A stretch of DNA of 64,000 bases. Origin: Singulisphaera sp. GP187 (GTDB lineage: Bacteria > Planctomycetota > Planctomycetia > Isosphaerales > Isosphaeraceae). Numbering within the stretch: the stretch's first letter is position 1; each line of letters starts with the position of its first letter. Made by a program: the position numbers and the translations under genes. The DNA lies in NCBI RefSeq assembly GCF_900129635.1, contig NZ_FSRB01000001.1:3759501-3823500 (forward strand). The letters are read 5' to 3'. Positions 9,733 to 19,000 of this stretch are shown piece by piece. The notes under the pieces were generated by a model. It ran no database searches. It was given only the letters and a program-made list of their open reading frames with translations, and was not told where the DNA came from.

Positions 9733-11214
9733 ATGAGTGAGACGACAACCAGGGAATTCACCAAGCTGCCCAGGGTGCTTGGCCCGGTTCAGGCGCTCTG
9801 CGTCATCGTTGGTTCCGTGATCGGTTCAGGCATCTTCATCGTTCCGGCGCAAGTCGCGCGCGACGTCCCGAACATCTCGGGCATCGTGCTCGTCTGGGTG
9901 ATCGGGGGCATGTTCAGCCTGGCGGGCGCGATGACGCTGGCCGAACTCGGGGCGATGATCCCCCGCGCGGGGGGACTCTACGTCTACCTCCGCGCCGCCT
10001 ATGGCGCATTGCCCGCCTTTCTGTTCGGCTGGACCGAGTTCCTGATCATGAGAACGGGCTCGATGGCGACGCTGGCCGCGGCGTTCGCCACCTACTTCGC
10101 ACACCTCGCTCCGGCGCCCGGCAACATCCGCGACCAGATCTGGCAGGCCGGGGCCGCGGTCACCGCGATCGCGGTCGTGACCACGATCAACGTCCTGGGG
10201 ACCGCGATCGGTGGCCGAGTCCAGGTCGCGGGTACGGCGCTGAAGGTCGGCGGCCTGATCACCCTGATCATGCTGCCGCTCGTGCTCGGCGGCGGCAAAT
10301 CCGCCAACCTGACCCCGCTCTTCCCCCCGGCTCTGAACCTCTCGCTCCTGGGCGGGATGATGGCCGCGATGGTCGGCGTGCTCTGGGCCTATGACGGCTG
10401 GGTCAACCTGACCTCACTCGCCGAAGAGGTCCGGGACCCGGGGCGGAACATCCCGAAAGCCTTGGTGCTCGGGATGGGGGCTTTGATCGCACTCTACCTG
10501 GCGATGACACTCGCCTACCACTTCGTCCTGCCCCTTCCCGATATCGCCGCCCTGGCCGACGTCAAGCGAGGAGACAAGGCCGTCGCCGCGCTCTACTGTT
10601 ACCGGCTCCTCGGAAACAATGGGGTCTTGGCGATCTCATTCTTGGTGATGTGTTCCACTTTTATCTCACTCAACGGCAATGCCCTGACCGGTCCCCGGGC
10701 CTACTTCGCGATGGCGCGCGACGGCCTGTTCCCGATGCGGATTTGCCGGATTCATCCTCGATTCCAAACCCCGTCCAACGCGATCATCGCGCAAGGGACC
10801 TGGGCGATCATGCTCACGGTCATCGGCACGGTGCTCATCGTCGCGCCCGCCCCCGGCCCGGACAGCGGTCTCCCCACCTTCATCGTCTCCGTCTGGACCA
10901 AGTTGAACCAGACCCCGCTTTATAAACTCCTCTACACCTACGTCATCTTCGGCGCCAACATGTTCAACATGCTGGCGATCGGGAGCGTGTTCGTCCTCCG
11001 CAAGAAGCGGCCCGACATGCCTCGTCCCTATCGCGCCTGGGGATACCCGTTCACCCCCCTGCTCTTCCTCATGGCCTCGCTCTTGCTCATGGCCGACATG
11101 CTCCGTGCGACGCCCGCCGAGTCGATGGCCGGGCTCTTGATCGTCGTCCTCGGCCTGCCCGCCTACTGGGTCTTCTCTCGCAACGGGGCCGCGGTCGTCG
11201 TCGACGAACCCTGA
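9733..11214 (+). CDS. APC-family amino-acid permease
   Basis: A 493-aa polytopic protein with about 12 hydrophobic segments. It starts with the diagnostic first-helix signature of the amino acid-polyamine-organocation superfamily, VIGSGIFIVPAQVA, with the GSGIF unwound segment that binds the substrate amino group. A later block, WAYDGWVNLTSLAEEVRDP, is the helix-6/7 region typical of LAT/serine-threonine-exchanger-like members. It should move amino acids across the inner membrane; the substrate cannot be read from sequence. It follows the M28 carboxypeptidase closely and may import its products. AAAGGA lies upstream of the ATG. Confidence 0.9.
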   Translation: MSETTTREFTKLPRVLGPVQALCVIVGSVIGSGIFIVPAQVARDVPNISGIVLVWVIGGMFSLAGAMTLAELGAMIPRAGGLYVYLRAAYGALPAFLFGWTEFLIMRTGSMATLAAAFATYFAHLAPAPGNIRDQIWQAGAAVTAIAVVTTINVLGTAIGGRVQVAGTALKVGGLITLIMLPLVLGGGKSANLTPLFPPALNLSLLGGMMAAMVGVLWAYDGWVNLTSLAEEVRDPGRNIPKALVLGMGALIALYLAMTLAYHFVLPLPDIAALADVKRGDKAVAALYCYRLLGNNGVLAISFLVMCSTFISLNGNALTGPRAYFAMARDGLFPMRICRIHPRFQTPSNAIIAQGTWAIMLTVIGTVLIVAPAPGPDSGLPTFIVSVWTKLNQTPLYKLLYTYVIFGANMFNMLAIGSVFVLRKKRPDMPRPYRAWGYPFTPLLFLMASLLLMADMLRATPAESMAGLLIVVLGLPAYWVFSRNGAAVVVDEP

Positions 11215-11250
11215 CCTGTGGATGTAACGAGAAAGCCGACGCAAACAAAC

Positions 11251-11280
11251 GAGGGGGACTGGCTCGCGCCAGTCCCCCTC
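11251..11280. terminator. Bidirectional hairpin between convergent genes
   Basis: A perfect 13-bp stem (11251-11263 with 11268-11280, loop TCGC) lies between the permease stop at 11214 and the minus-strand gene ending at 11359. On the minus strand it is followed by GTTTGTTTG, a T-rich tail, so it fits best as the terminator of the minus-strand gene and probably also stops plus-strand transcription. Confidence 0.8.
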
Positions 11281-11358
11281 GTTGCGCAGGTTAGTAAGGT
11301 CCCAAAGGCCGACCATCTCGACTCTCGGAACGCTCCTGAAAGGAGTCTGCCGGGCGGA

Positions 11359-12699
11359 CTACGGCTTTTCTTCCTTCGAGAGCCGGTCAGCCGTCGGGAG
11401 GGCGAACCGAGGCGGCGGCTGGTTCTTGCGGTGCTCGTCGTCGACGGTCATCTGAAGGAAACCAATGCACATCTCATCAGTCGTTTGCTCACCCCAGTGA
11501 ACGGCGACCGGGGGCGAGGTGGGATTGGCCGAGTTCTCGGCCGAGTTGTCGAAGTGGGCCTTCATCTCGATCCGGGTTCCCTTGGGGAGAGGGACCGGCG
11601 TCGCAAAGTCGTAAGCCCCTTGCCAGTTGAAGTCCCATTGATCGATCCGGATCAAGGTCACGGTCGACCCATCAGGGCGGATCGCTTTCATCAAGAAATC
11701 TTTGCCAAGCCAATGCATGTGAGGCGTAATGGCAATAAGATGCGAATCCTCATTGATTGTTTGAGTGCCGCTGATCTCGTAGTGAGCATCACCCGCCGGG
11801 ATCAAGAGCGTCGGGCGTCTGAACAGTCCGGGTGACGGGGGCATGATCCGAGCTCCCCGTACCTGCTTGTCGACCTCATGCTTGGCGAAGTAGAGACCGA
11901 TCGACGTGTTGTCCGACTCAACCTTGCCGCTGCGATGATAATGGACCTGAAGCAAAACGTCGGAACCGGCCGGAAGATAGCGGCCGACCCCATCAGGTAA
12001 GGGGAGAGCCACCTTGCCCGGCGACCAGCCCCCAAGCCCTCCCGACGGGATCATGCCAAACCCGCCGAACGCCTTGTAGCCGGGCTTCGGATCGGCTTCA
12101 TCGAGTTTCTTCGCCGCGCCTCGCACGTCGAACGCGGCCAGGACGTGGTGGACGATTTTCGGGTTCCCCGGGAGGAAGTCGACGGCGGCCACCCACCGGC
12201 CTTCGGTCAAGCCGGTCGGTAAGACGAAGACGCGGAGCTCGTCCTGGCCCTCGGCGTCGAGCGTATAGCTCTCGGTGGCCTTGAGAACCAGGTCGGGAGT
12301 GCCCAACGACCAATCCGACTCCCAGGTCCGCGGCGCGGGGGCGTCGGCGACGGCCCCCTCGGGACAACCGGCCTCGGCCCAACGGCCCAGGGTGGCAATC
12401 TCGTCCTGAGACAACACGCGGGCGTCTCGGAACGGCCCCCCCTCTTTGCTCGAGGCATGCCACGGGGGCATTTTTCGGTCAGCGGTCACGGCCGCCAGGT
12501 CGGCCCCACGCTTCCGCGCCTGATCGTAGTGCAGAAGCGAGAAGGGAGCCACCTGCCCCGGCCGATGACAGTCCTGACAGTGCTTCTGGAGAATCCGGAC
12601 GACCTCGCGATGATAGGTCGGGGCCTCGGCAGCGGTAGCCGCCCCTCCCGACATCCCCATCACCAGCGCCATTCCAGAGGATCCCAACCATCGTCGCAT
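11359..12699 (-). CDS. Secreted copper type II monooxygenase-like protein with cytochrome c motif
   Basis: The 446-aa product has a signal peptide ending near AATAAEA, then a haem c attachment motif, CQDCH, in an ILQKHCQDCHRPGQVAPFSL segment. A two-domain region resembling the PHM/dopamine beta-hydroxylase fold follows, with candidate copper ligands in KIVHHVL, QVHYHRSG, TPHMHWLGK and the late methionine of DEMCIG. Such proteins are annotated as ascorbate-dependent monooxygenase-like in planctomycetes; the substrate is unknown. The haem domain could supply electrons in place of ascorbate, which is inference. GGGAGG 7 nt upstream supports the ATG at 12699; an in-frame ATG at 12732 also has a possible site. 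A hairpin follows the gene. Confidence 0.8.
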   Translation of the reverse strand: MRRWLGSSGMALVMGMSGGAATAAEAPTYHREVVRILQKHCQDCHRPGQVAPFSLLHYDQARKRGADLAAVTADRKMPPWHASSKEGGPFRDARVLSQDEIATLGRWAEAGCPEGAVADAPAPRTWESDWSLGTPDLVLKATESYTLDAEGQDELRVFVLPTGLTEGRWVAAVDFLPGNPKIVHHVLAAFDVRGAAKKLDEADPKPGYKAFGGFGMIPSGGLGGWSPGKVALPLPDGVGRYLPAGSDVLLQVHYHRSGKVESDNTSIGLYFAKHEVDKQVRGARIMPPSPGLFRRPTLLIPAGDAHYEISGTQTINEDSHLIAITPHMHWLGKDFLMKAIRPDGSTVTLIRIDQWDFNWQGAYDFATPVPLPKGTRIEMKAHFDNSAENSANPTSPPVAVHWGEQTTDEMCIGFLQMTVDDEHRKNQPPPRFALPTADRLSKEEKP

Positions 12700-12796
12700 C
12701 AAAAGGCCTCCCGATCGCTCAAACGCGGCCATGACTCACCCCAGTCTTCTCACCCAATTCAATACACGACGACCTCGGTCGGTGTTTCAATACTCA

Positions 12797-13669
12797 TCAA
12801 CGATAAGTCATGACCGCCTCCTCAATCTTCGGGAGGTGCAAGTCGGGAAAGAGATTCCTCAACTTTGAGGTGTCGAGCGAGACGTCGACGGGGCGAGGCT
12901 CGGCGAACGTCAGATCCGCTTGGCGGTTCGCGACCACCAGCGCGGGATCCAACCCGAGCGCGATCGCCTGGCGACGCACCAGGTCGAAACGGCTGACCCG
13001 CTCAGGCCCGGCAACATGGAGCAGGCCCCGAACCTCCGACTCGGCCAGATGGACCAAAATCCGCGCCGCGCTCTCGAGGTCGAGCGGGGTGCGGTACTCA
13101 TCCTCAAAAAACGCTTGCGGCGTCCCCTCACGAAGTCCCGCGATCGTCCGCTCGTAGTAACTCGCGCGTCCCGACCGCGACGGTCCATACATGAGGCTCA
13201 TCCGCACCACCAGTCCGCGAAGCACCGCCAGGACGGCGGGTTCGGCGTCATGCTTCGTCCGCCCGTAGGCCAGGATCGGTTCGGCGGGATCGTCTTCGCG
13301 AGACCACGACCTCGAACCGTCGAAGACCAGGTCGGTCGACGTGTACACGATCCGACGATCGTGCTCCGCGCACCAAGCCGCCAACCGCGCGGTCGCCTCG
13401 GTGTTGACAGCGCGCCCACGAACCGGGTCGCGACGTACCGCCTCGGCCGAACTCAGCGCCGCCGTATGGATCACGACCTCGGGATCCGCGTCCGACAACT
13501 CCCGCGCCACCGCCTGCTCCTCGGTCAGGTCCACGGGCCGCAAGGAAATCGGCCCGCGCGTCCCGACCTCGGAGCCGCTCCAGGCCCGGACCTCATGCCC
13601 GCCCTCGACCAGTTGAACGAGAAGAGTCGACCCAAGCTGACCGCTTGCCCCTGTGAGAACAACCCGCAT
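12797..13669 (-). CDS. RmlD-like NAD(P)-dependent sugar-nucleotide reductase
   Basis: A 290-aa extended short-chain dehydrogenase. The Rossmann signature TGASGQLGS is at residues 6-14, a conserved VVIHTAAL block follows, and the catalytic pair sits in YGRTK (YxxxK) near residue 135. Length and the GQLGS variant fit the dTDP-4-dehydrorhamnose reductase (RmlD)/MAT2B group. No other rhamnose-pathway gene is near, so the exact substrate is open. It lies about 100 bp upstream of the monooxygenase-like gene on the same strand. Confidence 0.8.
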   Translation of the reverse strand: MRVVLTGASGQLGSTLLVQLVEGGHEVRAWSGSEVGTRGPISLRPVDLTEEQAVARELSDADPEVVIHTAALSSAEAVRRDPVRGRAVNTEATARLAAWCAEHDRRIVYTSTDLVFDGSRSWSREDDPAEPILAYGRTKHDAEPAVLAVLRGLVVRMSLMYGPSRSGRASYYERTIAGLREGTPQAFFEDEYRTPLDLESAARILVHLAESEVRGLLHVAGPERVSRFDLVRRQAIALGLDPALVVANRQADLTFAEPRPVDVSLDTSKLRNLFPDLHLPKIEEAVMTYR

Positions 13670-13818
13670 CTCCTGAACCCCCTTGGTTTCTTAAATCCCG
13701 CATTCAATACATTTTCCGCAAGACGAGCATCGACCAGGCCGATGATAAGCCGACAGGAGGATCCAGAACAGATTCAGAGGAGCGGGACAGGATCAACTTG
13801 TTGAGGAGAGGGACCGTG

Positions 13819-14700
13819 ATGAACATTCGCGAATTGCCGTTGGACGAGTTGGTCCTCGACCCGAATCTGAATTTGCGTGACCGGCTCGACGACTTCACAG
13901 TCGAACGTTATGCCGAATCCTGGGATCGACTGCCACCGATCACCGTCTACGAGATCGACGGGCGTTGGTTGGTCGCGGACGGGTTCCACCGCCATGCCTC
14001 GGCCATCACACTCGGGCGAAGGACGATCAAGGCAGAGATCGTCGAGGGGTCGTTCGAAGAGGCACTCGACTTCGTTTCCAGCGTTAACCTGTTCCACGGC
14101 TTGCCGTTAACCCGCTCCGAGCGTCGGCGAGCCGTCGACGTCAAACTTCGGCTCCATCACGACTGGTCCGATCGGCGGATGGCCGAGGAACTGGGAGTGA
14201 GCCGGGAACTGGTCGCCAAGACGCGGCGCAGCCTGATCGAGGGCAACCAGATCCCGAACAACCCCGGTCGGGTCGGAGCGGACGGAAAGACCTATTCCTC
14301 GGCCGGTCTCCCCAAAGATCCGAACGAGCACCTGCCCAAGGGTAAGTCGAGCGCCCAGCAGGACGACCCGCGCGACCGAGGGGGCCGCGAAAGCGACGCC
14401 CCCCCTTGGGACGACGCCACGTCGCCGATGCCCGCGGTATCGCGAGAGCCGACCGGCCTGGCCCCCTGGCAAGATGCCGACTCCAAGGCCGTTGCGCTCT
14501 CTGACCCCGTCCCCTCGGCGGCCCCCACCATCGATGAGATGCTCTCGCTGATGTCCAAGCAGGTGATGGAAGTCATCAACTGGACGCAAGCGGAAGGGTT
14601 CACCGAAGCCTACCGATCCGCGGGCGCGAACACACGCGGTCTCTTCCAGGCCGCCGTCATCAAGCTCGCCGCCCGGGCCGACCAACTCCGCAAACTCTGA
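13819..14700 (+). CDS. Orphan ParB-domain DNA-binding protein
   Basis: A 293-aa protein with a ParB/sulfiredoxin-type N-terminal domain (residues 1-90; VADGFHRHASA is the usual nucleotide-binding block). A helix-turn-helix follows (WSDRRMAEELGVSRELVAKT, about 110-135), then the RVGADGKTY motif seen after the helix-turn-helix in many plasmid and phage ParB/KorB-like proteins. The next 80 residues are a disordered acidic/proline-rich linker, and a short helical C-terminus ends the protein. There is no ParA gene and no parS-like cluster nearby, so it is more likely a transcription or accessory factor than the chromosomal segregation protein. GGAGAGGG 7 nt before the ATG at 13819 decides the start over an in-frame TTG at 13798. 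Confidence 0.75.
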   Translation: MNIRELPLDELVLDPNLNLRDRLDDFTVERYAESWDRLPPITVYEIDGRWLVADGFHRHASAITLGRRTIKAEIVEGSFEEALDFVSSVNLFHGLPLTRSERRRAVDVKLRLHHDWSDRRMAEELGVSRELVAKTRRSLIEGNQIPNNPGRVGADGKTYSSAGLPKDPNEHLPKGKSSAQQDDPRDRGGRESDAPPWDDATSPMPAVSREPTGLAPWQDADSKAVALSDPVPSAAPTIDEMLSLMSKQVMEVINWTQAEGFTEAYRSAGANTRGLFQAAVIKLAARADQLRKL

Positions 14701-14732
14701 CCCGTCGATGTCGCGTTCTGGAGCGAAAATCG

Positions 14733-14763
14733 CCCGTCGGGTGGGCCGTGCCCACCCGACGGG
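14733..14763. repeat. GC-rich hairpin repeat, copy 1
   Basis: A perfect 14-bp stem (14733-14746 with 14750-14763, 3-nt loop CGT) sits between the convergent ParB-like and hemW genes. A near-identical sequence occurs at 57662-57691, also at a gene end, so it is a repeated terminator-like element rather than a chance hairpin. Confidence 0.75.
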
Positions 14764-14815
14764 ATTCATTGGAGCCCGCTCGCCTGAAAATCAAAGCCCA
14801 AGCCGGCAAGTCCGC

Positions 14816-15955
14816 TCAAACCAACTCGCAGAGCACGCTGTCGGCCAGGAACAGGCCCTCTCGAGTGAAGCGCACCCGGTTACCGTCCTCTTCGAGCAGG
14901 CCCCTCCCCACATACTTTTTGAGTGTGGGACCCGCAAGTTCGTCAAGGTCGAAGCCCGTTCGCCGCGCAAAGTCTGAGCGATCGATACCGGCGATGGTCC
15001 GCCTCAGCATCAGGACGGCCGTCTCGCGCGCATGGGCCTCCGGTTCCAGCGATTCGGTGGGCCCGGTCGCCTCCCGCCCCTCTTCAATCCGTCGCAGGTA
15101 CGCCGGCAGATCGCGTGTGTTCACCGAACGGATGCCGTCAACGTAGCGGGCCGCCCCCACGCCGACCCCGAAGTAGGCGTCGTTCGCCCAGTAGATGAGG
15201 TTGTGCCGCGACTCGTGGCCAGGGCGTGCAAAGTTGGAGATTTCGTACATCAGCAACCCAGCCTGCCGCAAGCGGTCGATGGTGTGCTCGTACATCGCCC
15301 GTTCGGCTTCTTCGTCGACCTCGCGCACCTGGCCGGCCTGCCACTGCTTCCAGAGCGCCGTGCCCTTCTCGTAGACGAGGCCGTAGCACGATAGATGGGC
15401 CGGTCCGAGCGACAGGGCCGTTTCGAGGTCCGCCTCCCAGAGCGGGAGCGTGGAGCCGGGCACGCCGAAGATGAGGTCGAACGACCAGTACGGGAATCGC
15501 GGCCGGATCAAGTCGAGCGCTCGCGCCACCTCTTCGGGGGCATGATTCCGCTCCAGGGCCTGCAGCAAGGCCGGCTGGAACGACTGCGCTCCCAGACTCA
15601 CCCGGTTGACCCCGCCCGCCGCCAGGACGTCGGCCTTTTCCTCATCGAGTGTCCCCGGGTTCGCCTCGACCGTCCATTCCCCGCCTGGCTCCAAGAGAAA
15701 CCAGCGCCCGATCATCGCCAGCAACCGCCGCAACTGACCCGCGTCGAGCCGAGTCGGCGTCCCGCCCCCCACAAAGATGGTCTCCACCGGTTGGGGAGTC
15801 CCCATCCTCGCCATCTCACTCTCCAGGGCGGTGAGGTAGCGGTCGGCCAAATGGTCGACGCCAGCGAGCGAAGCAAAGTCACAATAGCCACATTTATGGG
15901 CACAAAAAGGAATGTGGATGTAAGCGGCGCGTGGCCAAATCCAAGAGTCAACCAT
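14816..15955 (-). CDS. hemW: Radical SAM haem chaperone HemW
   Basis: A 379-aa protein with the radical-SAM cluster motif CAHKCGYC (CX3CX2C) in an AYIHIPFCAHK context near residue 13-23, then VGGGTPTRLD, and the C-terminal HemN-like domain. This is the pattern of HemW, formerly called oxygen-independent coproporphyrinogen oxidase-like protein. HemW binds haem and delivers it to membrane targets. Length and start fit HemW rather than the longer HemN. The ATG at 15955 starts just before the conserved region; an in-frame TTG lies 9 nt upstream. It could serve the haem-rich respiratory proteins encoded later in the window. Confidence 0.9.
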   Translation of the reverse strand: MVDSWIWPRAAYIHIPFCAHKCGYCDFASLAGVDHLADRYLTALESEMARMGTPQPVETIFVGGGTPTRLDAGQLRRLLAMIGRWFLLEPGGEWTVEANPGTLDEEKADVLAAGGVNRVSLGAQSFQPALLQALERNHAPEEVARALDLIRPRFPYWSFDLIFGVPGSTLPLWEADLETALSLGPAHLSCYGLVYEKGTALWKQWQAGQVREVDEEAERAMYEHTIDRLRQAGLLMYEISNFARPGHESRHNLIYWANDAYFGVGVGAARYVDGIRSVNTRDLPAYLRRIEEGREATGPTESLEPEAHARETAVLMLRRTIAGIDRSDFARRTGFDLDELAGPTLKKYVGRGLLEEDGNRVRFTREGLFLADSVLCELV

Positions 15956-16090
15956 TTTCGACAACCAACTTCAAAAATATTGCCAACAAACAAAGCAAGC
16001 ATGAACAACCCGCAAGCAAAACCGCCCGAGCGCAAGAGAAGCCACTCAAGTTTCGCGGATCGTGAGATCGAGACCCGAGAACCACGCAAC

Positions 16091-16348
16091 TCAAAGCACG
16101 GCCTCGATAAACCGAATCTCAGGGACGTGTGACTTCAGGGTCGCCTCGACCCCCATGGTCAACGTATACGAGGCCGACGAGCAGCCCTGGCACGCCCCTT
16201 GCAATCGAACTTGCACGATATTGTCCTCGTCGATGTCGACCAGTTCGAGGTCGCCCCCGTCGGCCCGAAGGTTCGGCCGAACGTGCTCATCGAGGACCGC
16301 TTCCACGCGTTGCTTCAGTTCTTGGCGTTGCAGGTTCGCGTCAGTCAT
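16091..16348 (-). CDS. NifU C-terminal-domain protein (Fe-S scaffold/carrier)
   Basis: An 85-aa protein matching the NifU C-terminal domain: VRPNLRADGGDLELVDID, then the cluster-binding CQGC in LQGACQGCSSA, and a terminal EVRFIEAVL-like tail. Such stand-alone proteins hold and pass on an iron-sulfur cluster through the two cysteines. The ATG at 16348 is chosen because homology begins there; the open frame upstream to 16471 has no similarity. It lies between hemW and the RRM gene on the same strand. Confidence 0.9.
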   Translation of the reverse strand: MTDANLQRQELKQRVEAVLDEHVRPNLRADGGDLELVDIDEDNIVQVRLQGACQGCSSASYTLTMGVEATLKSHVPEIRFIEAVL

Positions 16349-16467
16349 AAGAGGTTCCGGACATGGCGGTTCGTGATACGTGTCGGCGAAACAATCAATG
16401 GCCAGGGCAACGGCTCTCGGAATGCCCGACGCGTTTCCCCAGCATGCTTCTCTCCTTACCGTCTCGA

Positions 16468-16821
16468 TCAATAGGCCCGGCTCCCGCCACCATACCCGCC
16501 GCCACCACCCCCATACCCGCCACCTCGGGTCCCACCCAGTCGGGGACCAGCCCCACCGCCGCCACCTCCGGGCGTTCGAGGCCGCGCTTCGCTGATGTTG
16601 AGCCGGCGCCCCTGAAAGTCACTGCCGTCCAGACCTTGGATCGCGGCATCGCCTTCGGCGTCGTTGACCATCTCGACAAACGCGAAGCCACGGCTTCGAC
16701 CCGTTTCGCGATCGTCGACAACCTGAGAGGTGGAGACCGCTCCAAACGACTCGAAGAGGGCCTGGAGTTCTTCCGAGGTCACCGAAAAGCCAAGGTTTCC
16801 CACATAAAGCCGCTTAGCCAT
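16468..16821 (-). CDS. Glycine-rich RRM RNA-binding protein
   Basis: A 117-aa protein with a single RNA recognition motif: RNP2 LYVGNL at residues 5-10 and RNP1 RGFAFVEM at about 44-51. A glycine-rich tail of about 35 residues with GGGYGG repeats ends the protein. This is the layout of small bacterial and plant cold-induced RNA-binding proteins, which act as RNA chaperones. The long upstream gap (16822-17880) may hold a 5' leader that controls it. Confidence 0.92.
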   Translation of the reverse strand: MAKRLYVGNLGFSVTSEELQALFESFGAVSTSQVVDDRETGRSRGFAFVEMVNDAEGDAAIQGLDGSDFQGRRLNISEARPRTPGGGGGGAGPRLGGTRGGGYGGGGGGYGGGSRAY

Positions 16822-17880
16822 CGCTTTTGCCTAGAACAGGCTCTCCCCTTGCGCCGAAATCCACAACAAGGCGTGCCCGGGTCCCCCCGAAAGGACCATC
16901 ACCCGAGCCGACAGCGTCTTCAACCGTCATGGCTGCCGTCTCGAGCGTTCCCCGCCCGACTTCCGACTCGCCAGTTCGAATTCCTCGAGGCATAAGCAGG
17001 ACGCCGGACGAGCCCGGATTCCCGTTTGCCCTCCTTATTAGTATAAGCCTGGACCACTCCCCGCTTCAACGCAAAAGCCGTTGTGGACGTCCATTCGGGT
17101 GGCGAAGGGCTCAAGGGAGCGGCATTCGGATCCAAGCCAAATGATCCCGAAAAGATTCATCCGCCCAAATACCCACAAACATGGATCACTTATCCCGCCA
17201 AAGCTCCCGAGCAAGACGCCTCGATCCGCCGGCCCAAGCGGCCCCGGAGTCAACCTCGAGAACCAGGACGGCATGCTCGACTTCGCCCGCGTGATCGCTT
17301 CGCCGCGCATCGTGGCCAGGAGTACCTGCCTCAAAAACGTCACGGAAAGCCACTGGCCGCCATAACCAGCGGAAACATTCATGGGCCACCCTGCACCCCT
17401 TGATCGCTTAATGAAAAAATGGCTCTCCCCTGGGTGTGCTCCTCAATTCAAGTGTTCAAAGGCCATTTGATGAGGGGGGCCTCGGTCAACCTTGATTTCA
17501 TTAGCCTGAGACGAATAACGGGTTCGAGAGATTTACTGTAAATCTAGTCTATCCACATGGCAACCTCGACCGCTACAGTGGCGTGTATCAATCCGCTGAT
17601 GATCGAAAGTAGGTGACACGGAATCGCTGTTCTTGCTTCCACCTTCCTGGTTTTGTGTTGCAACCGAGTGGGTGAGACGACGCCGTCGAGCGCCACTTCG
17701 ATCTTGCCCAGCGGAATATCAAGTCTAAAACAATCCCCCCTTCGCATTTTCATTTATGTTTTTATACCTTTCAGGGCACGCCTTCACTCCCTGATCGGGT
17801 TTCTCGTTCCCTGTCGTCTTCACGGTATTTGTTTCGTTACTGATCAGTCGCTAACATCTCTCGCTCCAAGGATTCGATTC
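16822..17880. other. Gene-empty kilobase
   Basis: No supported coding region or RNA gene is seen in this 1,059-bp stretch. Its frames lack family signatures and overlap one another. It is less GC-rich than its surroundings from about 17400 on. It contains a 22-nt exact match (17671-17692) to part of the 5-formyl-THF cyclo-ligase gene at 23375-23396. It must include the promoters of the RRM gene and of the DUF1559 gene. Confidence 0.5.
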
Positions 17881-18891
17881 ATGAAGAAACGCCATGCTTT
17901 TACGCTCATCGAGCTGTTGGTCGTCATCGCAATCATCGCCGTCTTGATCGCGCTTCTCTTGCCTGCCGTCCAAGCCGCCCGGGAAGCCGCACGCCGGTCG
18001 CAGTGCGTGAATAACCTGAAGCAGATCGGCCTGGCCATGCACAATTACGAGAGCTCAAACGGCGGGTTACCGCCGGCGAAAATTTTTTCGGCGGGCACCT
18101 TGGCGGTCTCCAACGACGCCGGTGGCCAGGGGCTCGTGTTGAATACCACGGCCCACACCATGATCCTGAGCTTTCTGGAGCAGACGGCGCTCTACAACGC
18201 ATACAACTTCAGCCTCCCGTCGACCAACGCGGTCAACTCGGGAGTCAATAAGGTTTTGGTCGGGGGCACGAGCGCTTACCTGAGCAACACCACGGTCACC
18301 TGCTCCATGGTGGCCAGCTACCTCTGTCCGTCCGACATCACCCCGGCTCCCTATACGTCGACCTCCGCGGCCTATCCCGCCAACAATGCGGTTCGCACCA
18401 GTTACCTACTCGCCGCCAGCCAGTACTACGAGACCTACAACGCCCGCAATTGGGCGAGTGGACGTCCGGTGGATGAAGGAGTTTTCTCGGGAACCGATTG
18501 GTCGACCTCCCTCGCATCCATCAAAGACGGCACCAGCAATACCGTGTTTGTCGGCGAATCCAGGCACGAGAAGACGAACCCCGATTATGGTGCATGGTGG
18601 GGACAAGGTATGTGGACCTCGACCCACGGCATGGTCTACCCGGGCGGCGTTGCCGACAATTTCCTGTACACGCTTCCCAACGCACCGGCTCTCCCCCGGC
18701 TCGTGTCCCCGGCGAACAACCCCAAGAAACTGGGGTATGCCTGGACCTTCAGTAGCACCCACTCCGGCGGTATCAACGTAGCCTTCGCCGACGGCAGCGT
18801 CCGTTTCATCAAGAACTCGATCAATCCCTACACATGGTGTGCACTTCACACCATGCGAAATGGTGAAATTATTAGCGCTGATGCTTATTGA
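17881..18891 (+). CDS. DUF1559 protein with type IV pilin-like N-terminus
   Basis: A 336-aa protein. The N-terminus carries a prepilin peptidase site and hydrophobic helix, [19 protein letters not shown], then [20 protein letters not shown], the DUF1559 hallmark, and near the end [17 protein letters not shown] (the H-X9-DG motif). This family is strongly expanded in planctomycetes; members are exported pseudopilin-like proteins whose role is not established. AAGGA lies about 9 nt before the ATG. A small lipoprotein gene follows 109 bp later, a pairing common in planctomycetes. Confidence 0.95.
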   Translation: MKKRHAFTLIELLVVIAIIAVLIALLLPAVQAAREAARRSQCVNNLKQIGLAMHNYESSNGGLPPAKIFSAGTLAVSNDAGGQGLVLNTTAHTMILSFLEQTALYNAYNFSLPSTNAVNSGVNKVLVGGTSAYLSNTTVTCSMVASYLCPSDITPAPYTSTSAAYPANNAVRTSYLLAASQYYETYNARNWASGRPVDEGVFSGTDWSTSLASIKDGTSNTVFVGESRHEKTNPDYGAWWGQGMWTSTHGMVYPGGVADNFLYTLPNAPALPRLVSPANNPKKLGYAWTFSSTHSGGINVAFADGSVRFIKNSINPYTWCALHTMRNGEIISADAY

Positions 18892-19000
18892 CCATCACCA
18901 AGGGGGCTGGGTGACTTCGGCCCCATTCGTGGTCGAAGCCACTCAAGACATTCTGTTCGCCGCCCCGAACGAATCACGACTTGATTTGACGAGGACAATA

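Noticed and set aside
16827..17403. Possible small genes in the empty kilobase
   Set aside because: Overlapping frames of about 100 codons on both strands, none with a ribosome site, domain or typical composition.
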